Below are positions 26,101 to 37,600 of a stretch of DNA of 64,000 bases, in pieces (the stretch's first letter is position 1; each line of letters opens with the position of its first letter). The notes below the pieces were generated by a model. The model was not told where the DNA came from. It ran no database searches and worked only from the letters and a program-made list of their open reading frames with translations. The translations under genes and the position numbers were made by a program. The DNA comes from Dipteronia dyeriana (Eukaryota > Streptophyta > Magnoliopsida > Sapindales > Sapindaceae), in contig CM065296.1 in the NCBI GenBank assembly GCA_032871835.1, positions 1,002,001 through 1,066,000 of the forward strand, read 5' to 3'.

Positions 26101-28250
26101 CAAACACCTTGCTTAGCTAAGCCTCGAATCAAGGCAACAGGTTTGGCGTTGCATTCATCTAGGCCATACGACAAGAAGGATTTAGATCGGGGGATTCTCG
26201 TAAATGATTCGTTGCCAGCGCCCAAACTTTCCCATCCCCAGCCAAATACGATTGGGCATATCTTTCAAGCAAGAGATCAACCAATACGCATACTGCGCAA
26301 CACTAGGGTGGTCGTAGATCAGCTGACTGGGGCGTCCATTGGTGGAACTCAGCCGGAACCTCAATACTGTGTAGTGCCCGAAGAATTACTACGTCATTTG
26401 GTCTAGTTTAGTGATAGCGGTAGGTCAGCTTGGTTCGCTGTGGCTCTAATGCCGGCGATGAAGCAAATTAGGGTGTGATAACATTCAGACCTATCTGAGA
26501 CTAAGAGGGGCTGGTTACAGGAGGTATTCCTGTCAGCCTTGTAACATTAACCCAAAAACCAATCGTCACTGGTTTCGGCACATTCTTGTCGCCCTCTCTC
26601 CATGTAGTTTACTCGTTTATATTATCAGGAATAAAAACCTATGCCTTTATCAGTCTGGTTAGGCTTTCCGGAAGGTTTTCTGGTGAGCTGTTATCAGATT
26701 GATTGGTATGGTAAGATGGATGTTAGTTGAGAGCTGTAAGCCCGATTGGGGGTTACGTAGAGAGACTTACTTATAGAGGATCTCTCTCGGCAGCTCGACG
26801 ACGATGCTTCTTTCCTCCCTGTGCCTATCTTGAATGAGGAATGGCGGGGCGATCTCGTATATAATATATAAGAAATAGACTGCTTTTCGGTTTGGTTTAG
26901 GAGTTCTCTTTCCCTATCCATTCTTTACAGATGCATATGCTTAGGTTTTACCGTTGTGATCTTTTCTGCTATGATTAAATCAGTAAGCGTTGCAGATCTG
27001 ATCGTATAAAGAATTACCCTCATTCGATCTCAGATGGGATGAATACAAAAGAAGGCGGGGAGTAGCACTAGTCTCAGGGACAAATGCCATAAAAAGAGTA
27101 ACAGCTACAAGAGATTCGACAGTTAGGATTCAGGATTAACCTAACCTGATTGACCTAATCAACCCAATATGCCCTTTTTGAAAGAATAAGGGCTTAGAGC
27201 CTAAATAGAACTAGTCAATCCGTAACTGAAAGCAGGAATGGGAATGAATTCATGTCAACAGTAATCAATAGGTATATGACTTACTTGAAGAGGCATATGA
27301 ATATAAAAGATATCCCCGAATGGGATTGATGGACAGATTTCCTTGGAGCAAAAGAGATATACTGCTAGTAACTTCAAAAGAATGGGGAAGATAAGGTTTT
27401 TTCTTCAAGCTGACAAAGGTAGTTTACTTGCTTACTTGTTAAGAAAAAATCAATCTTCCCAGGTTGTGGATGGACCTTGCCTTGACCTTTGGATTCACCA
27501 ACTTTCTAGTTTTTATATACATTTGTCCTTTAAATATCTTCAGTTACTGTATTGAATATCATGGAGCTTGAGAAGCGTACGAGAAGGGCTTTCTCGTAAT
27601 AAGCTCGAAAAGAGCGTTGTGACACTCGATTGACCTCAAGTGGTTAGGATTGTCGTGCCTCTATCCTGTGAATCCAAATTGTTTTGGTTGTCGTCTCTTA
27701 CTTGACTCACTGGAACTTTATCCTGACTTATTTTTTATACGAAAAAGATTTTTTGAGGAAACTCTGGCTATTCCTCATTCCGCTGCCTAGGCTTATCTGT
27801 GCGCTGCATCTGCACTTGAACAACGAGAACAATGCTATCTCATTTCGTTCTCTCGTGGGTCATCCATCGTAGTAAAGGAAGGGTGCGCAAATGTTTTTCC
27901 CTCACTCAACCAGCAAAGCAGCCCTTTCGGAAGCAAGAGCTTCTACCCTACCAGGAGAACACTTAGCCTCAGTTAGGCGCAAGAGAGCTGCTCATTCGAA
28001 TACCGATGCTGAAATAATCGTATTAAGCATCCATTGCTAAGTCAATCTACGAAGCAGTTGTTTAGGGGTAGGGAAATCAGACCTAATGCACCGGGGACTG
28101 AAGCGGTGGTTGGAACAGAGTGGTTGTGAATTCCAAAAGGTGAGAACCTGAGATAGGATCTTTCCTGCTAATCTTATAGTCCGTAATCACTGCGGGTGCG
28201 TCAAACAGTTGATCGATGGTAACATCAGGTTGCATAGCTACGCCCCAATA
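19787..28250. other. Mitochondrial-like DNA (NUMT), middle part
   Basis: The block resumes directly after the target duplication of the copia-type element. It continues for more than 8 kb in the same mitochondrial style, with only short unrecognised frames (for example 23495-23779 and 26077-26406, the latter about 109 residues). Local features include a (TA)n tract at about 23097-23148, an 'actaact' microsatellite near 22685, a two-copy repeat near 24915-24975, and a cluster of 'gaactcactaaact'-like repeats at about 25318-25510. I found no intact or clearly recognisable mitochondrial protein gene, rRNA or tRNA. Confidence 0.5.
23097..23148. repeat. (TA)n microsatellite
   Basis: About 26 uninterrupted TA dinucleotides lie inside the mitochondrial-like block, flanked by two copies of 'gaattc'. 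Expansion after transfer to the nucleus is a reasonable guess. Confidence 0.9.
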
Positions 28251-28259
28251 CTAGTGAAC

Positions 28260-29173
28260 TAATTGTAACCACTATCTAGTCCATCCTCATAAAACTGACA
28301 ACTCAAGGACATAAATCTTTTGTTCCTGAGGACAAGTGCAACTCCTCCGGAGGTAATTTCCTTTGGACGAAGCTCTTTCTTCAAGAGCTCTATGATTACT
28401 CCTCAGGTTCCTAGCCATAATTCGATTGGAAGGGTGTTTTTAATGTACATTGCTAATAGTCTCTCCACTCGAAGACTACAGCTATGGTCGAGCCGCGATA
28501 ACATGTGAAAGCCTATACCACTAACTCTACACATGGTTAAAAACCTGTGCATAGGGTACTCAAGCTGTAAAGTTATGGTACTGTATGGATGGTGACTAAC
28601 TCTAAAACGCTTCACGAACATGGCTGGATCAGTATGAGAGATGAGTGATTTATGATAACTTATAGAAAGACCCAAACTGCCTAATGCCTGTTTATACACT
28701 TTGGCTACTTGTTCGTCAGCAATGACGACATCGTCCCCCAGTACGGTATATTTTAAAATTTTCAAACCTGGGTACACTTGCACTGCACAATGCCATACCA
28801 AAATATGATAAGACTGTGCAAATAAAAATCATGAGGCATGATATCTGAGAGGTTGTCCAGCCATAAAGCTAATCTGTGAGAACAATTTTACAAACAGAAT
28901 ATCAAATAGATTGCAAGCTAGTGCCGAATTAACAACACTATATGCAAATGACCCATTAAATAGGTAACACATCACCTCGAAGAGAAGTACTAGGGGCCAC
29001 CTATCAGTGGCCGACTTCAAACTGAACGAGAAAGCTACCTTGCTACCAAATAACCTGTCAAGAGGTTTGGTTTGAGCGTAACATACACGGGGTATCATTT
29101 GCAAAACCTCATTCAACCACTGATGGATTGGATGAAGTAAACATTGATTGACATAGTTGCCTACAGTAAATAT
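28260..29173 (-). pseudogene. Mitovirus RNA-dependent RNA polymerase relic, C-terminal part
   Basis: Reading the minus strand, one frame covers about 29173 to 28260 with hallmark mitovirus polymerase motifs: the LKSATDRWP block of motif A, MAGQPL at motif B, and GDDVVIAD, the motif C catalytic core. Mitoviruses replicate in fungal and plant mitochondria, and relics of them are known in plant mitochondrial and nuclear DNA. The sequence is damaged. The first Asp expected in motif A is Ser, the motif B Gly after GQPL is Arg, and two in-frame TGA codons occur (28826-28828 and 28400-28402). The frame is cut at 29173 by a solo LTR and its upstream part lies beyond 31801. No function is likely. It strongly supports a mitochondrial source for the surrounding DNA. 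Confidence 0.8.
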
Positions 29174-31796
29174 TGTTAGGTTTTAGTTTGTGTTGGCATT
29201 AATTCCATATCAAAATGATATTACTTGTAATGATTTAGTTATTTAGATTCATGATGATTCAAGCTTCAAAAAAGGATGAACAACAAGTCAAAGCAAGTTC
29301 TAAGTCTTCAAAGAGAAAGGATGCAATATGGTTCTACAAAGGTATACTAAGACCTTATCTTTCTCTTACAAGGCTTAGGCACACACACACAATTCATACA
29401 TTTGTGTCCTTGCATCGTTGTGCACCATTATAGGCACACACATACAATTCATTCATATGTGTCCATGCATCATTGTGAACCATGTATAACACATTCACAT
29501 ACTTGAAGATGAATGCTCATGCATTGGTATGGAAATAACATGTTTTGGAAAGTGCATGATTGGAAACTATCTCTATGTAGTTTGCATTCTAGTGTGAATT
29601 GTGTTTGTGTGTGTATATGTTTGTATAATATGGATATTGAACTTGAATTTAGTCCTAAATCATTCTTGATTGAGTTCCGGTCATTTCGGTTACTCATACT
29701 ATTGATTTCAAGTTCTAAGTCAAAAGATACTATATTTTCAACTCATGTTGCATACGTTGTCTTCGTGTTCGTATATCGAGTCGAATTATTATTTTCTGGG
29801 TTGAGTATCTTATATGTCCATGTCCCTGTGAGAGTTACAGTTCGTAATCCGTAAACAGATTCAAATTCCAAGTTCGAAGGCCGGAGAACGGTCGAAGAAC
29901 GCAAGGGAAGCGCAAGGGAATTGTACCATGGCCGAAGGCCATGAAGTGGTGCAAGCCCGAGATGGCGTGTGGCCATCTCGGCTGCAACACCTTGCTGCCC
30001 CAAGATGCCCATGCACCATCTCAGAGAAGCAATATCAAAGGAGGCTATTTTGGTCTTTTGGCTTCTTTCATTCCCTCTCCTTTATATTCTCTTTCCCTCT
30101 CACATTTCATTCCAAGAAGAAATTCAAACTTGTGTGCAGAAATTTTATCTCTACATTTTCTAATCTTCCAAACACCATAACTTCTTCATTTGAACTCTAA
30201 TTTGAGTGATTCGAAGTTGAGAGTGTTTTTCTATTCATCCTCCATCTTTTCTCTGAAGGTTTGAGTGAGATTTATTACTGTTTTTGGAGTCTAAACACAC
30301 AAAAACGGGACTGCACCTAAATCAACTAAGGTATTGATTTTCTCTCAAAGTTTTCTTTTAAAACTTGGTCAATTGCTTTGGGTTTTCTTCTTCAACTTAT
30401 ATATGTGTATTGTGAGTGTTTTAATTTGAGTTTTTAACTCTTTTAAAGCTAGTTTGAGTTTCAATTGAAATCATACATGTTGAGTTAGGTTTTGATTTTG
30501 CCTATATTTTCACATGTTTGAGATTGTATTGTGCTAGCTAAGATTCTATGACTATTTGATAATTTTTGATTGATTGATTTTGTGAAAAATAGTTCCTCAC
30601 ATGTATTAGGCTCTCTTGGCTGAATTCTCACATAATACATGTGCTTATGTTCTTTTAAGATATTCATGTGTTTTGTTGAATCTATGAATAGGAATATGCT
30701 CTAGAACTTTAGCTTAAATCTAATTGACTTTGTCATATGATTTTAGCATGTTTTTGGTTTGTGTCATTTAAACTTGATCTTATGATTTATTTAGCATATC
30801 TTTTGATTCAAGTTTAGATCTATGCATGAATCTAGGTTGTGATTAATGTTGAACATATCTTACATGATCTAGATTGATTATACATGCATGATTGACTATA
30901 CTACATTTGATTTGTGCATTCATGCTCATGTCTAGTATTTTCTATAGGATATGTTGATCATAGCATTCTATGTTGCGTGCTTGTTTGCGTTTTGCATTCA
31001 TGATCACCTAGATGCCTTGTGAGAAGGAAGTCTTGACAATAGGTGTAAGACCTATGTTGTTGAGCAAGAAGTCTTGGCAAGAGGTGTGAGACCTTGGATT
31101 GTCAAGCAAGGAAGTCTTAGCTAGAGTCGGGAGGACTTGGATAGTCGAGTAAGAAGTCTTGCTTAGGGTCGTGAGGATCCGGATAGATGAGCGAGGAAGT
31201 CTTGACTAGAGTCGGGAGGACTCGGATAGTTAAGCAAGAAGTCTTGCCTTGGGTCGTGAGGATCCGGTAAGGTGAGCGAGGAAGTCTTGACAAGAGGTGT
31301 GAGGCCTCGGTTTGTTGAGCATTAGGGCGATATCTTCATGAGTAGGATAGGAGGGTAGTTTCTAGGTGAAGGGGTCACTTGAGAGATTGTACTTGTCTTA
31401 TCTACTAGTGAATTTTGTTTGCCGGTGGTTGCTAACTCATGGATGTTTCCTCTTCGGAGGTTTACCACGTTATATCTTGTGTCAACTTCTCTCTATCCCT
31501 ATCTCTCTAGTATTTGTATTTGTTATTTGAATACTATGGATAGAACTCTTTATGTAAGTTGACTTCCTTTCTATATATATAGATTGTGTATTTGTTACCA
31601 TTACTTGTTGTATCACACTTTACTTGTCTTTATTTATTGATTAATTGTCTTTAATTAATATATATATATTGTGATACAAGCAATCTAGAGGGACAAACTT
31701 TTGTTTGTTTCTAAGGGAGTCGAAAAAGGTGTCTAACCTATTCACCCCCCCCCCCTATAGGTTAGCCTTGAGCATTTAACCGTGTTTGTATTTTCA
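29174..31796 (+). mobile_element. Solo LTR (2.6 kb) inserted in the mitovirus relic
   Basis: The stretch starts tgttagg, ends attttca, and is flanked by the 5-bp direct repeat aatat (29169-29173 and 31797-31801), the signature of LTR integration. Its end carries a poly-C tract then 'taggttag' and a terminal ttttca, as in the LTR of the copia-type element at 8342, so it probably belongs to the same broad group. There is no primer binding site, gag or second LTR, so recombination between two LTRs has removed the rest. Which strand is sense is inferred from the position of the poly-C/ttttca end. Confidence 0.8.
31017..31325 (+). repeat. Minisatellite of ~42-bp units inside the solo LTR
   Basis: About seven units, each beginning 'aagtcttg' and containing 'gtcgggagga' or 'gtcgtgagga' or 'ggtgtgaga', follow one another. 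Two subtypes alternate in the middle. It is non-coding. Confidence 0.85.
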
Positions 31797-32420
31797 AATA
31801 TGCGTCTCTTGGTCCCACCCTCTATCAAGTGACCGAGACGACATGTTATGGGCATACATCTGAATTCCTCTGGTGTAGGTAGTTTCGGACCTAGTGTCTT
31901 TTCAAATTGGTTTAAACACTAACCCAAGATCATTTTATTCTCTTTAGTAAGAGAAAAACGTGTAAACGGGATCCATAACAAGCCTTGAGACCATTTTTCT
32001 CCATAGAAAACCTCATAAGAGATGTAAGGTTTATAATCTCTAATGGTAGAACCGTAAAACAGGACCAATGTTGGCCTATCTCACGTTTAACATGAGCCCC
32101 TCTGATCATGTAATCAGAGAAGAATGCCATACTAGGAATAGTCTTCCAGGTCGGTTCCCAACACATTCATTGGTAAAGGGGAATGGTTGAAACTCGGGGA
32201 AGATACCTCTGGACGAGACTAGGAAGATCCCATTTGATCTTCGCAACTTGCTCCAGAACTTACTCGGGATTATCCCAAGGGCGACTGATAGAATCAAAAA
32301 TCGACTTTCTTATTGTCTTAGCAAGTTTTACCAACTGCGCTAAACTAAAATAAGACAAAAAGATCTGACACATCAGATCACCCTTCTCATCATGTCTATA
32401 CATGTGAGCCTTTATAAAAG
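31797..32420 (-). pseudogene. Mitovirus polymerase relic, N-terminal part
   Basis: Downstream of the solo LTR in plus coordinates, the minus strand carries the upstream half of the polymerase relic in several frames. One at about 31802-31900 joins the frame left of the LTR across the target duplication. One at about 31930-32166 contains MCWEPTWKTIPSMAFFSDYM, and another covers about 32106-32297. The frame changes show at least two indels. The order of pieces fits one gene transcribed from about 32.4 kb towards 28.3 kb before the LTR entered. Confidence 0.6.
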
Positions 32421-33600
32421 GAGGAATAATCTGGGTATCTTTTTAATTAGTAGACTTCACTTGCACATCTCCACTTATACATGGGGAAGGAAAAGAGACT
32501 GGCATTACTACCAATACCTGGTACCGGGTGAATCATACATATCTAGCCGTAACCCGTATCCTCAATTCAAGTCGAATCTGAGGCTTGGAACCTTTATTTC
32601 TCGAGATATCCACTTGGTGATTGAATTCTAATTTTTTGTTTCAACTAGAAATGGAACTACTAATACATCTGCTCTCAAAGTTTCACAGGGAGTCCGTCAT
32701 TCAAATTGGCCAATCTTCCTTACTCAAATGGCATTGGAACTTCAGCTGCCAAAGGAATTAAACAAATGCTCAACACATGCCTCCTATTGGAGAAGCTTCT
32801 TTCATTCATTTCCCTTACTAGCCATTATATAGGGACATCTACTCATAAAATGGTAACTTCACTTTGCCCCTCAAGCTCCGTTTGGTTTATCATGTGGATA
32901 ATTCCTCCACATTCAATCTTCTTTTTGAAAATGCATGCTTTTATAGAGGGATTATTTCCCTCATTGGTACATTACAGGTTCAACCTTCACTTACTCCCTT
33001 ACATTGTGCTCTACCTCTCTATGGGCTAGTTTCAAGTTCGATCATAGATGCAATTTAGTATAGTGAGCCTTCCTTTCGAAAGGCCACTCATTTCTTTACA
33101 ACTAGAATCGAGGGACGGTTTGCTACTTCCGAATCTGGGAAGTCCTTCTCGAAAGAATAATCTAAGGCTTTTCGACTTCAATTTTCCTTTAAGTCGGCCA
33201 GTATGCTTCTTCGAGTGAGGACTTGCTCGGCCCAACTCGATTCTCTCACTACCTGAAATCTGTATCTTCTAGAATATGGATCTGGGCATTTCCTTAAGAT
33301 CTAGCACCTACAGAAGTAAAGTGATAGGAGAAGCTGCTGGTGCGAAATCCCCTCATCAGCAGATTAGAGACCCTTTCACACGGAACTAATCTCGTACTTG
33401 AGTAGACATCTGTATGTTGTCTCATCCCTGACCCTAGAAGATGAAACTGGGTGAGATATGGAATTGAGCTTGACTCGCTATACAAAATAATGATCTCGGC
33501 TTTACGCCTTTTGTTCGAAGCGTAGTCTTTGTGATCTCTCTTCCCTCGTTGATTTCCTACCACGACCCTATCCGTATAAGGTCCTGTATTTTACATATCC
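32421..33600. other. Mitochondrial-like DNA (NUMT), right part
   Basis: The sequence keeps the mitochondrial style up to about 33.6 kb, where AT-rich nuclear repeat DNA returns ('agtaacccgattacttaaag'). Frames at 32706-33029 and 33294-33563 are unrecognised. The right junction is approximate. Confidence 0.45.
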
Positions 33601-33619
33601 ATATGATTGAGTCCTTAAC

Positions 33620-34540
33620 AAGTAACCCGATTACTTAAAGTAATCAAGTTGGTGAAACTATGAAAACAAAATACACAGAATTATTTTCCATTTCATACAA
33701 CACACTTTATGATATCTGTAAATCGAAAAAAAATATTAATCTTCACAGTCATGTCAAAAAAATGGATTTTTTAACTTTTAATTTTAAATAAATTGATTTC
33801 GCAAACAACATAAATGGGAGATATGAGAACTTCTATACAAAGCAAATAAGTGGCACAACACTCTCAGACTTCGAATAATACAGACTGCAAGTGTTTATAT
33901 ATGAGAACCTGTATATAAAGTAAAAAAGTGGCAACCAGATGTACAAATGATGAAGATTTATTACCTGCAACTATGTTCGTGAGGATTAAATGGAAGCAAC
34001 AAATATTGAGAACCAGCTAAGGCAAGTTTTTTTAGGTTAGGGGTTCGCTTATATCAGAAGTGAAGAAGAAGAACGTTTTAGGTATAGAAGTTAAATATCC
34101 AATTTGGTTTGACTCATAAGGAAGAAGATGATGTTGTGGGATCCAGGCTGTTATATGAAGAAGAATATTTGAGTAATGGGATCCATCTGTAACCCATTAC
34201 AAGCATATTAAGCTCCAACACATGGTGTCATAAATTCTAATTGATGATGTGGCGTGCAAAAAGTCCTGAGCCAGGGAATTATTTTATAGGCCTGCGTACA
34301 AGTCTCTTAGGTAGGGTTTGTTCCACCAAAGGCCTGGGGTTTGTTCTTGGGCTTCATGCACCACTTTGTAGGCCTACAATTGTCCAGGCTTTAGAGTTGG
34401 AAAAATGAGCTTCGCTTGGCATCAGGTGATGCATGGCAAGCCAGACCCAGGTCTGTTTAAGCCATGAAGGCGACCCAGCCCAGCCTATTTGGCCTGCCAT
34501 TTTTTTGTCACATCAACTAAGTTTACACTAACTAAACAAC
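33620..34540. repeat. Mutator-like repeat family, copy with subterminal motifs
   Basis: Phrases here recur at 35.5-35.9 kb and 38.1-38.4 kb: 'actctcagact' then 'cagactg', 'gaagattgtttacctgca' or a close variant, 'gtgggatcca', and 'gatgatg'. After these comes a 'ggcctg'-rich tract (34260-34500) like that at 4650-5080. This suggests several copies of one transposon end. No coding capacity is seen. Confidence 0.5.
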
Positions 34541-34544
34541 ATAT

Positions 34545-34576
<32 letters not shown>

Positions 34577-35900
34577 CAATATTTATTAATATATATATAT
34601 ATATATCTTATAAATATATTTATATTATATATATAATATAAGTAATTGTACTCATGCCTTTACAATTTGTCACAGGTTTTTTTTGTTCACATGGATTATT
34701 CCACCCATTGTTCTAACAAAACATTATATCTCTTTAACTAAAGTTAAAGGGATTAGTGTACCCATTGTTCAGTTTACAATGAATGTTCAAAAATCGGTGC
34801 ACTGGTTCATTTCAATCATAAAGGTTACAATGGTTCAATTTAAATATAAAGGTGCATTTGCAATGATGTGGTTTTGTTTTGTTTTTCACATGTTGTCCTC
34901 ATATTTCTCATTACTACTCTTAAATACGATCAGAAATTAACAAGATCCAAATACAGCCATCAGTGTTTAACAACAGAACAGAACAAAAAAAGTTGTTTAT
35001 TATGTATTCTTGTTTGATATTAAACAACACCACCCACACCACACCACAGCTTAAACATAAACAACTAATCTTTCAAACTATCTTGTCTACTATAACTACA
35101 AAAATATAAACAAATAAAAATGCAAACAACATGACACTAGTGTTTTCACTCTTGTCAGATACATTCATTGAAACAATCATAGACGATTCAGGCAGAGAAT
35201 GGGATGAATTGATGGAATGGCTACTTATCACTTCATATGCTTCATCAGTGAGTTAAACTTCTAGTAAGATGCTCCTGGAAACATAAACACATTTCTTCCC
35301 CATTTTATAGGGCACACGTTGCAGGAAATCTGTAAATCGGAAATTTTGAAATTTAAACCGGTTTGTTCAAATATACGAGGCTTAAATTGCAAACAACACA
35401 AAATCGTCTCAGGAATTGAAAACAAAATGTTGCAAAAACTTTGCAAACCTACTGGGAGATGAAGATGTTAGATCTGAAATTTTGGTTAAAACCTCTCAGG
35501 CAACAAAAAACAGTGTCAAGTCGAAATAACAAAAGCAAAAAATATGTCAAGGAGATGTATGAAAATGATGAAAATTGTTTACCTGCAGGTGTGGACGAGA
35601 GGAAGAGCAGAGGTATTGGAAAATCAGGTTTCGGTTTGGGAAATAAGCAAATAAGTTTATACACATGAAGAAGAAAAAGATGGGTTTGTGTGGTTGACTA
35701 GGAAACAAGATGAAGATTTAGTGGGATCCAGACTGTTAACAATAGAAGAAGATTGAGAGGGATCCTTCTGTAATCCACTGACAATTGATGATGCGAGCAA
35801 ATATGATGACATGGCTACCATAAAAACCCTGAGCCCATAATAAATTTTACAGGCCTAGGTATGATTCTCAGTTCTTTAAGCTTTTATCCCTGTAAGAATT
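34540..35900. repeat. Further copies of the same repeat family; TA-rich tract
   Basis: A (TA)n-rich stretch lies at 34545-34645. The segment at 34780-34870 contains 'ggttacaatggttcaattta', one arm of the upstream hairpin found at 5182 and 37471, so it is a partial copy of the promoter region. From 34960 to 35890 follow 'acagaacagaacaa', 'aaacaacacc' and the 'gaagattgtttacctgca'-type module. I see no intact gene. Confidence 0.45.
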
Positions 35901-36017
35901 TATGTGGGGCTCGTAAAAATCTGAACGATCTGCATCGTCCGGTGATGTAGGGATATCGAAGGAAATCTATGCGTTAAGTTTCGAGATCATCGAACGGTGC
36001 AACAAGGATGTCGCTAC

Positions 36018-36640
36018 CAGTGTTCTAGTAAACGCTAGGTGTTAGTCGGGTGGTAGCCCAGCGCCTAGCACCTGGCGGACTAAGCGGGCACCTAGACGGT
36101 GAATTTTAAAAAATAATAATAATAATTTTTTTGTTTTCTATTTCTTACTTTGCCTTTTTAAAAATAAATATCTTTTTTAATTTAAAATTTTATATCATTT
36201 ACACTAACCCACAATCACTAATAATAGGTGACTCCACATTTCTTAGCATGTGTCGTTAGTGTGGGATCACTTCCCTAATATTTTTTCTTTTTTATTATTG
36301 CTTACCAGCTGGACTCCACAATCCACATTACTCATTTTGTCTTTTACTCTTTTTTTATTTATCAGTTATGTGTTGATTAAAATTTAAATTCTCTATTCTC
36401 TCTCTCTAGCGAAATCCGATCCTCACGATTGATTTCTTCTTCTCTCTATTCTTCAATCTTTCCAGACGTCATTTAACCTTGATTTCTTCGTTTTTTTTTC
36501 ACTTAATTTCTTCTTTTTTCTCTATTTTATTTCTCAATTTACAATTTTCCACTAAATTCTCTCTTCTCTCTCGATTTGATCCTCTCTATTTACAATTTTC
36601 TTTCTTTGTTCTTCTTTCTCCTGAAGCTCTGGTCGGAGTG
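36018..36640. mobile_element. Partial copy of the cagtgttctagta MITE family plus pyrimidine-rich DNA
   Basis: cagtgttctagta at 36018 followed by 'gcctagcacctggcgg' matches the termini of the two complete MITEs at 43525 and 44757. I cannot find the opposite terminus. From 36380 the sequence is strongly CT-rich, like a plant 5' untranslated leader, and a second MITE is inserted at 36649. Confidence 0.45.
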
Positions 36641-36648
36641 GTGACAAC

Positions 36649-37238
36649 TAGGGATGGCAATTTGACCCGCACCCACGGCACCCGCCCGAACCCGAACCTG
36701 TAGAGTCGGGTGTAGATGGTGAATTTATGACCCGTGAATCAATTTAATGAAAAACCCAGTGGGTTCGAGGGCGGGTACGGGTTGAAAAAACGAACCCGCT
36801 GGTTGGACCCGCGAACCCGCATAAATAAAATACTTGTATATAAACATACATAGACATTTGAATTATTTTTTGTCGTTTTATTTTTATGGTTATTATTGTT
36901 TTGTAATGTATCAAGTAGGGAATTGGAAATGGAAATTAAAATTAAGTATCAAATAAGTGATTACATGCGGAAATTTACAAATGACAAATCGCGGGTTCAC
37001 AGGTTCGTGGGTTGCAGGTTTGTAGGTATCCCGCGGGTGAAGCTTCCACCCATGAACCTGCATTATTTCGTGGGTTCGCGAGTGAGGTTATGGGTGCAGC
37101 CATAACCCGCTGGTTCAAACCCGTCCGTAAACCCGCTTACCTAGTGGGTTCGAGGGCAGGCGTGGGTGAGAAAAATTTTCACGGGTGAGGGTTTGGATTT
37201 TACAAAACCCACTCGAACCCGACCCATTGCCATCCCTA
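36649..37238. mobile_element. hAT-type MITE with 8-bp target duplication
   Basis: The 590-base element starts tagggatggcaat and ends attgccatcccta, a perfect inverted terminal repeat, and is flanked by the direct repeat gtgacaac (36641-36648 and 37239-37246). The interior is rich in 'acccg'/'cgggt' words in both orientations. No coding capacity is seen. The 8-bp duplication and TAGGG ends are typical of hAT-driven MITEs. Confidence 0.9.
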
Positions 37239-37470
37239 GTGACAACCCACTTGCTAACGGCGATGAACAACGATGACGGTGACAGTGACGTTTGGAACGA
37301 TTAGACGGAGCCAACGACTTTAACTCCATGTAAATGTTGTGTTAAAATACAATCATGGGAATTAAAGACCAGCAGAGATCTTTTAAGTTTTTAATGCAAA
37401 TGAAAGTTCATTTTAAGTTAAAATAACTTTTGACCTTTGCAGTGTTCAATGTATAGGTGACTTTTAAGTT

Positions 37471-37532
37471 TACAATGGTTCAATTAAAAGTGACTTTTCA
37501 TTGAACCATTGTAACATTGGTCCTCTATAAAT
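37471..37532 (+). promoter_or_regulatory. Upstream hairpin and TATA box of the second coiled-coil gene copy
   Basis: An inverted repeat pairs tacaatggttcaat (37471-37484) with attgaaccattgta (37500-37513), around a loop containing 'aaagtgacttttc'. A TATA box (ctctataaata) follows, ending at 37532, about 75 bases before the ATG. It matches the arrangement at 5182-5250. Confidence 0.6.
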
Positions 37533-37600
37533 ACCACGTCTGTCAAACATATTTGTCTCACTTCAATCTACACTCTATTTTTCAGGCCTACAAAGAGGAA

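Noticed and set aside
26077..26406. A 109-residue frame in the mitochondrial-like block
   Set aside because: It begins at GTG, matches no gene I know and has no supporting context. I left it as unrecognised sequence.
31017..31325. Regularly spaced repeats that could suggest a CRISPR-like array
   Set aside because: Units are adjacent with no unique spacers and lie inside a plant LTR, so this is a minisatellite.
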